Translations under genes and position numbers: made by a program | DNA from: Candidatus Zixiibacteriota bacterium | GTDB taxonomy: Bacteria; Zixibacteria; MSB-5A5; JAABVY01 | DNA: 9,865 bases | Direction of reading: 5' to 3' | Assembly: GCA_011777135.1 (NCBI GenBank) | Contig: JAABVY010000230.1 | Location: forward strand, 12,608 to 22,472 | Shown: positions 6,432 through 9,865 of the stretch, in pieces | How the letters are laid out: the number at the start of each line of letters is the position of its first letter | Position numbering within the stretch: position 1 is the first letter of the stretch | Notes under the pieces: model-generated | What the model was told of the DNA's origin: nothing | Seen by the model: only the letters and a program-made list of their open reading frames with translations | The model's database searches: none

Positions 6432-7546
6432 CTGCGTCCCTCTTTTACAGTCTTTCCGATAAGCTCGATCATTTTGCGGGCTGAGTCATCCCAGTTGAAA
6501 CGGGCGGCCCATTCGCGGGCGCCCTTGGAGAGCCGAGTTCGCAACTCATCATCGGTAAATATCTTTATAATCTGTAAGGCAATTCCTTCAATATCCCCAT
6601 ATTCAAAAAGCAGCCCCGATTTGCCATCCGCCACAGAATCTTTCAGGCCGGGTACTCTCGATGCCAGGGCCGGAGTACCGCATGCATTGGCTTCGATATT
6701 GGTCAGCCCCCAGCCCTCCTTCAGAGAGGGATATACTGTGCACCAGGATTTGCGGAATCGCTCGATCTTGGACTCCTTTGAAACAAATCCGGGATATTCC
6801 ACCGAATCACTGATTCCCAACCTGGCTGCTTTCGCTTTCAGATTATCGAGATAATCTCCGCTGCCAACAACCTGCAGGCGAGCGTCAGGCACCTTCTCGA
6901 GAACTCTGGGCCAGGCTGTTAGAAGATGCTGAATCGACTTATATTTTTTTATGCGCCCAAGATAAAGTGCTGTGGGTTCTTCATATTTCCGAACACTCTC
7001 ATCATAGGAGTAGGTCTCTTCATCAATGCCGCATTCAATTACAGTAATCCTGTCAGGGCGGATTCCGCGTTTGGTCAGATCCTCCTTGGTACTTTCTGAA
7101 ATCACACAATATGGAAATTTCCTGTATAAATATCGCAATGGCTGCTCCATAATGTAGATGTATGACCCCAGCACAAAATTAATTTCCTGAAATACTGTTG
7201 TGGCAAACAGATGGGGAATTATAACCAGGATCGGTATTTTCGTATAAAGCGGCGTATAAAACGGTATCTTGTTAATATCCTCGAGCAAAATATCATAATC
7301 ATTCCGCTTTAATTCACGCTTGACCATTCCGGGCGCCACAAAATTGAAGTTCAGCCTTTTGCCCCGGCGAATCACCCTCACCCCGTCATAAAAATCTTCC
7401 GGCCCGCCTTCCTTGAAATCGGAGCACAAAAGCGTAACCTCGTGACCCTCGGAAGCAAATCTCTTAAGGTTTTCCCAGAGATGGACCTCGGCTCCGCCGC
7501 CCATCGGATTTTTGGGATCCTGCCAGTTTAGCGCCAAAATCTTCAA
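6428..7546 (-). CDS. GT4-family glycosyltransferase (GT-B fold)
   Basis: A 372-residue cytoplasmic or membrane-associated retaining glycosyltransferase. The N-terminal Rossmann half opens with MKILALNWQDP and the glycine-rich GGGAEVH (16-22) acceptor-side loop. The C-terminal half has LYLGRIKKYKS (194-204), VVGSG (226-230) and the donor-binding EX7E motif from Glu277 to Glu285 inside KEGWGLTNIEANACGTP, the standard GT4 arrangement. The donor cannot be read from sequence; GDP-mannose is an attractive candidate because manC lies two genes downstream. The start is TTG at 7546, with a perfect AGGAGG 6 nt upstream and only 2 nt after the DUF2723 stop, so coupling is near certain. It is full length and seems intact. 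Confidence 0.92.
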   Translation of the reverse strand: MKILALNWQDPKNPMGGGAEVHLWENLKRFASEGHEVTLLCSDFKEGGPEDFYDGVRVIRRGKRLNFNFVAPGMVKRELKRNDYDILLEDINKIPFYTPLYTKIPILVIIPHLFATTVFQEINFVLGSYIYIMEQPLRYLYRKFPYCVISESTKEDLTKRGIRPDRITVIECGIDEETYSYDESVRKYEEPTALYLGRIKKYKSIQHLLTAWPRVLEKVPDARLQVVGSGDYLDNLKAKAARLGISDSVEYPGFVSKESKIERFRKSWCTVYPSLKEGWGLTNIEANACGTPALASRVPGLKDSVADGKSGLLFEYGDIEGIALQIIKIFTDDELRTRLSKGAREWAARFNWDDSARKMIELIGKTVKEGRR

Positions 7547-7548
7547 AA

Positions 7549-9865
7549 TCAGCCTCCTGGTTGAATAGTCGGCGAATCTGAGCCGGATCTTTCCAGATTC
7601 AGGCCCAATTCTTCCAGTTTTTCACTGGAGAGCTTGTTCAGGACAGCATCGCTTGCGCGATCGATATAAGTCCGCATCATCTGATTACCAGGATATTCCA
7701 TTTTGAACCGCTCCAGGAAATTCAGATAATAACGGTACTGTTGGTCATCAGCAAATGCCTGCGCGGCGCTGTCGGCCGCGGCCGCAGGATCGAGGCCTTG
7801 CTTCCTGAGCTCATTTTTATATTGGCTGATTTCCATGGCAAATAATATATCGAGCATATGACCCGCAGATTCCATCAGCTCTACTTCAGATGCCCTTTCG
7901 ATCTTTGCCATATATTCATTAATCTCCTCGATCCTGCCCGCATTCTTCAGATTCTTCGCCAGAAACCTGAAAGCTTCAGCGGGGTTTTGAGAAATTTGTG
8001 CTGCCCGGAAATTCATATCGATCGCTTTATCCATACTTCCAGCGTTGAATACTTCCTCTGCCATCTTGGCCATAATCTTCCAGTAGTTTTCTGCCAGACG
8101 CTTTGCGTTGTCATCCATATACATGGTTGTGTCTGTAACCCCCTGCGCATTGAATTCATTCAAGAAGTAATTGCTGGTAAATTCTGCATTTACATTGTAG
8201 GGCAGTTGATCTGGATGAATATTATATGCCAATCCCTCGATTACCGCATGAACCGGGCTTTCTGCAATGGATTTTCCTCTGAATCGCATTCCGTTAGCAT
8301 CGACAGTAGTTGCAAACTCTATCGGTGGATCGAAGAATAGACTTGTATCACCTTCAGCCTTGCCTCGGTACTTCTTGAGAAAATCGGAATATCGCATGGG
8401 TAGATCGGGCCAGAGTCCCGGCTGAGACGATTTCACCGCTGCATTATTTATAATATTGTCAATAACCAGATTGCTGATCGAGTAAAATCCATTCTCCATC
8501 TCTATCGGCCGAAGCAGGTTAATATCATCGTCGCTAAATGAGATAGGGACATCGAATTTGTCACGATGTTGCTTGATATACCAGTCGGCACGCAAAAGAG
8601 TGATTACAATTACGCGCACATCGGGACGGATTCCGTAGGCATATTGCAAGCACCAGAGCGGAAATGTGTCGTTATCTCCGTTGGTGAAAAGTATGGCATT
8701 TTCCCGACAGGAGGAGAGCAGATTTTTGGCATAGTTATAGGGCAGATAATTTTCCGATCTGTCGCAGTAAAAATAATTCTCTGAATAAGCCATTACCGGC
8801 AGAAGTATGGTAAGGGCAAGAACCGCCATGACTATTTTTTTAACAACGTCCGATACTTGAGACTTACTCAGAAACTTCATGACCGCATGAATTATGCCTG
8901 CGATCCCGATTCCTATAAATAATCCAAAGAGGATGAACCCGGGTGTAAAAAAGTAGTCACGGTCCCTGACCTCAAGATGGTCTATGCCGAACCGGGCATT
9001 CTCCTGGGTACCGTCAGCAAAATTCATATACAGCACAAGCCCCACCGTGGAGGCCAGCAGAATAAATAAGAGAAATGTGCCCGGCTTCCATTTTCTCCGG
9101 ATCGCATAGATAACCCCGAATATACCCAGCGGGAAGAGAAGCCAGAAGCCCTTAACGGCGCTGTACTGTTCATGGAAAAATCCCCAGAAACCCATGCGCT
9201 CATGCGTGCCGAATTGGTTCTCCCAGGTGCCCCGACGGTCGAGCATGCGGGCGAACATACTTTCTGTACCATACTGCTTTCTTTCCAGAAAATCTCTAAC
9301 AGATTCCCATGTTTCCGGATCGTTCATATCAATTGCGGGATCAGAGAATGACCGTATGGGTGTATAAAGCTGAGATGAAAAACCTAGTAAACCGAAAAGT
9401 GTAATCAGCATCCCCATCCGCCAGGCCCTTTTTGAAGGCTGCAAGCGATAAATTACCAGCGTCACAAGAGACCACCCTGCCAGGCAATAGATCAGGATTG
9501 GAATCCACGAATACCCGAAGGATATCGCGCCCAGAAATATTATGAGTGGAATGAATATAGTATATATCCACCCATTCTTGATTTTATCCCAGAAATAGAC
9601 TGAAGTTGCTATTGCCGCCCATAAAGCTGAAAGGATTAAATAGACTGTTACAGACACAGGAACTATGCTCAGCACGACAAAGCTCATCAGGAAAGGCAGG
9701 TTGTAAATGAGCCTTCTTTCAATGACCAGCATGAAAAGAAATGTTATCGGGACTACCAGAAATGAGGTCATGTGAATGCCAAGCGCCAGCACCGACAGGA
9801 ACGCGAAAGCATAAATGTATTTTTCCCCTTCAGGGCTCCTGCGAGCATCAACCCATTTCAGGATC
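7549..9865 (-). CDS. DUF2723 / TMEM260-like multi-span protein, probable GT-C-type O-mannosyltransferase relative (N-terminus off window)
   Basis: The frame stays open to the window edge, adding 24 codons (ILKWVDARRS...) above an internal GTG at 9792, so the gene starts beyond 9865; about 771 residues are visible. The upper half is hydrophobic with many membrane spans (9800-8780) interrupted by a soluble loop holding TPIRS and DPETWESVRDFL. Family marks are VRDRDYFF (about 8970-8948) and TNGDNDTFPLW (about 8686-8650), both typical of the bacterial DUF2723 family. The lower part, after the last span, is an extracytoplasmic region of about 440 residues whose end is helical and TPR-like. The human member TMEM260 O-mannosylates receptor domains, which is family knowledge; activity and acceptor here are inferred. 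The gene is followed at once by a GT4 enzyme and a flippase-like protein. The first membrane loop, where the catalytic acidic residues of this class usually sit, is outside the window. Confidence 0.88.
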   Translation of the reverse strand, partial: ILKWVDARRSPEGEKYIYAFAFLSVLALGIHMTSFLVVPITFLFMLVIERRLIYNLPFLMSFVVLSIVPVSVTVYLILSALWAAIATSVYFWDKIKNGWIYTIFIPLIIFLGAISFGYSWIPILIYCLAGWSLVTLVIYRLQPSKRAWRMGMLITLFGLLGFSSQLYTPIRSFSDPAIDMNDPETWESVRDFLERKQYGTESMFARMLDRRGTWENQFGTHERMGFWGFFHEQYSAVKGFWLLFPLGIFGVIYAIRRKWKPGTFLLFILLASTVGLVLYMNFADGTQENARFGIDHLEVRDRDYFFTPGFILFGLFIGIGIAGIIHAVMKFLSKSQVSDVVKKIVMAVLALTILLPVMAYSENYFYCDRSENYLPYNYAKNLLSSCRENAILFTNGDNDTFPLWCLQYAYGIRPDVRVIVITLLRADWYIKQHRDKFDVPISFSDDDINLLRPIEMENGFYSISNLVIDNIINNAAVKSSQPGLWPDLPMRYSDFLKKYRGKAEGDTSLFFDPPIEFATTVDANGMRFRGKSIAESPVHAVIEGLAYNIHPDQLPYNVNAEFTSNYFLNEFNAQGVTDTTMYMDDNAKRLAENYWKIMAKMAEEVFNAGSMDKAIDMNFRAAQISQNPAEAFRFLAKNLKNAGRIEEINEYMAKIERASEVELMESAGHMLDILFAMEISQYKNELRKQGLDPAAAADSAAQAFADDQQYRYYLNFLERFKMEYPGNQMMRTYIDRASDAVLNKLSSEKLEELGLNLERSGSDSPTIQPGG
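7553..7558 (-). promoter_or_regulatory. Ribosome binding site fixing the TTG start of the GT4 gene
   Basis: AGGAGG lies 6 nt before TTG at 7546 and is embedded in the last codons of the DUF2723 gene (Pro-Gly-Gly-stop), so the upstream C-terminus and the downstream initiation signal share the same bases. Confidence 0.8.

Noticed and set aside
7858..8340. 160-codon plus-strand open frame
   Set aside because: It is antisense to the DUF2723 gene, Cys/His-rich in a manner typical of reverse-strand shadows, and has no recognisable domain.
9024..9272. 82-codon minus-strand open frame
   Set aside because: It is an alternative frame inside the DUF2723 gene, whose own frame carries clear family motifs.

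Overview
The window carries a compact, almost wholly one-directional set of genes: every gene I can support lies on the minus strand, so transcription runs from high to low coordinates. Base composition is moderate (mid-40s % GC by eye). Signal peptides ending in A|Q, TTG/GTG starts with good Shine-Dalgarno sequences, a DUF2723 membrane protein, SPOR and DUF3108 envelope proteins, and a secreted beta-propeller-like protein together suggest a Gram-negative bacterium of the Fibrobacteres-Chlorobi-Bacteroidetes (FCB) breadth, perhaps a candidate phylum such as Zixibacteria. That placement is an inference from gene style only; no rRNA or tRNA is present to confirm it.

Region 1 (9865 down to 5403) is a tightly coupled envelope-glycan set: a large DUF2723/TMEM260-like multi-span protein (its N-terminus lies off the window), a GT4 glycosyltransferase starting at TTG 2 nt after it behind a perfect AGGAGG, and a UPF0104/lysylphosphatidylglycerol-synthase-type multi-span protein joined by an ATGA overlap. 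Region 2 (5402-5270) is a 133-nt gap with a strong sigma70-type promoter (TTGACT, 17 nt, TATTAT). Region 3 (5269 down to 1595) is a five-gene operon with overlapping ends: mannose-1-phosphate guanylyltransferase, a SPOR-domain envelope protein, a Sua5/YrdC threonylcarbamoyl-AMP synthase, a low-molecular-weight phosphatase with the arginine-phosphatase signature, and a secreted DUF3108 protein. After a 71-nt gap comes a conserved cytoplasmic protein I could not name with certainty, faintly like deoxyhypusine synthase. Region 4 (575-333) is an AT-rich intergenic stretch with two promoter candidates. Region 5 (332-1) is the start of a secreted repeat protein whose signal peptide appears to be broken by one base in a T5 tract.

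Working together: the guanylyltransferase would supply GDP-mannose, the GT4 enzyme could use nucleotide sugars, and DUF2723 proteins are related to the eukaryotic O-mannosyltransferase TMEM260. A plausible, unproven reading is a surface-protein or envelope mannosylation module next to a translation-fidelity/protein-quality pair (Sua5 and YwlE-like). I saw no CRISPR array, RNA gene, insertion sequence or prophage gene.
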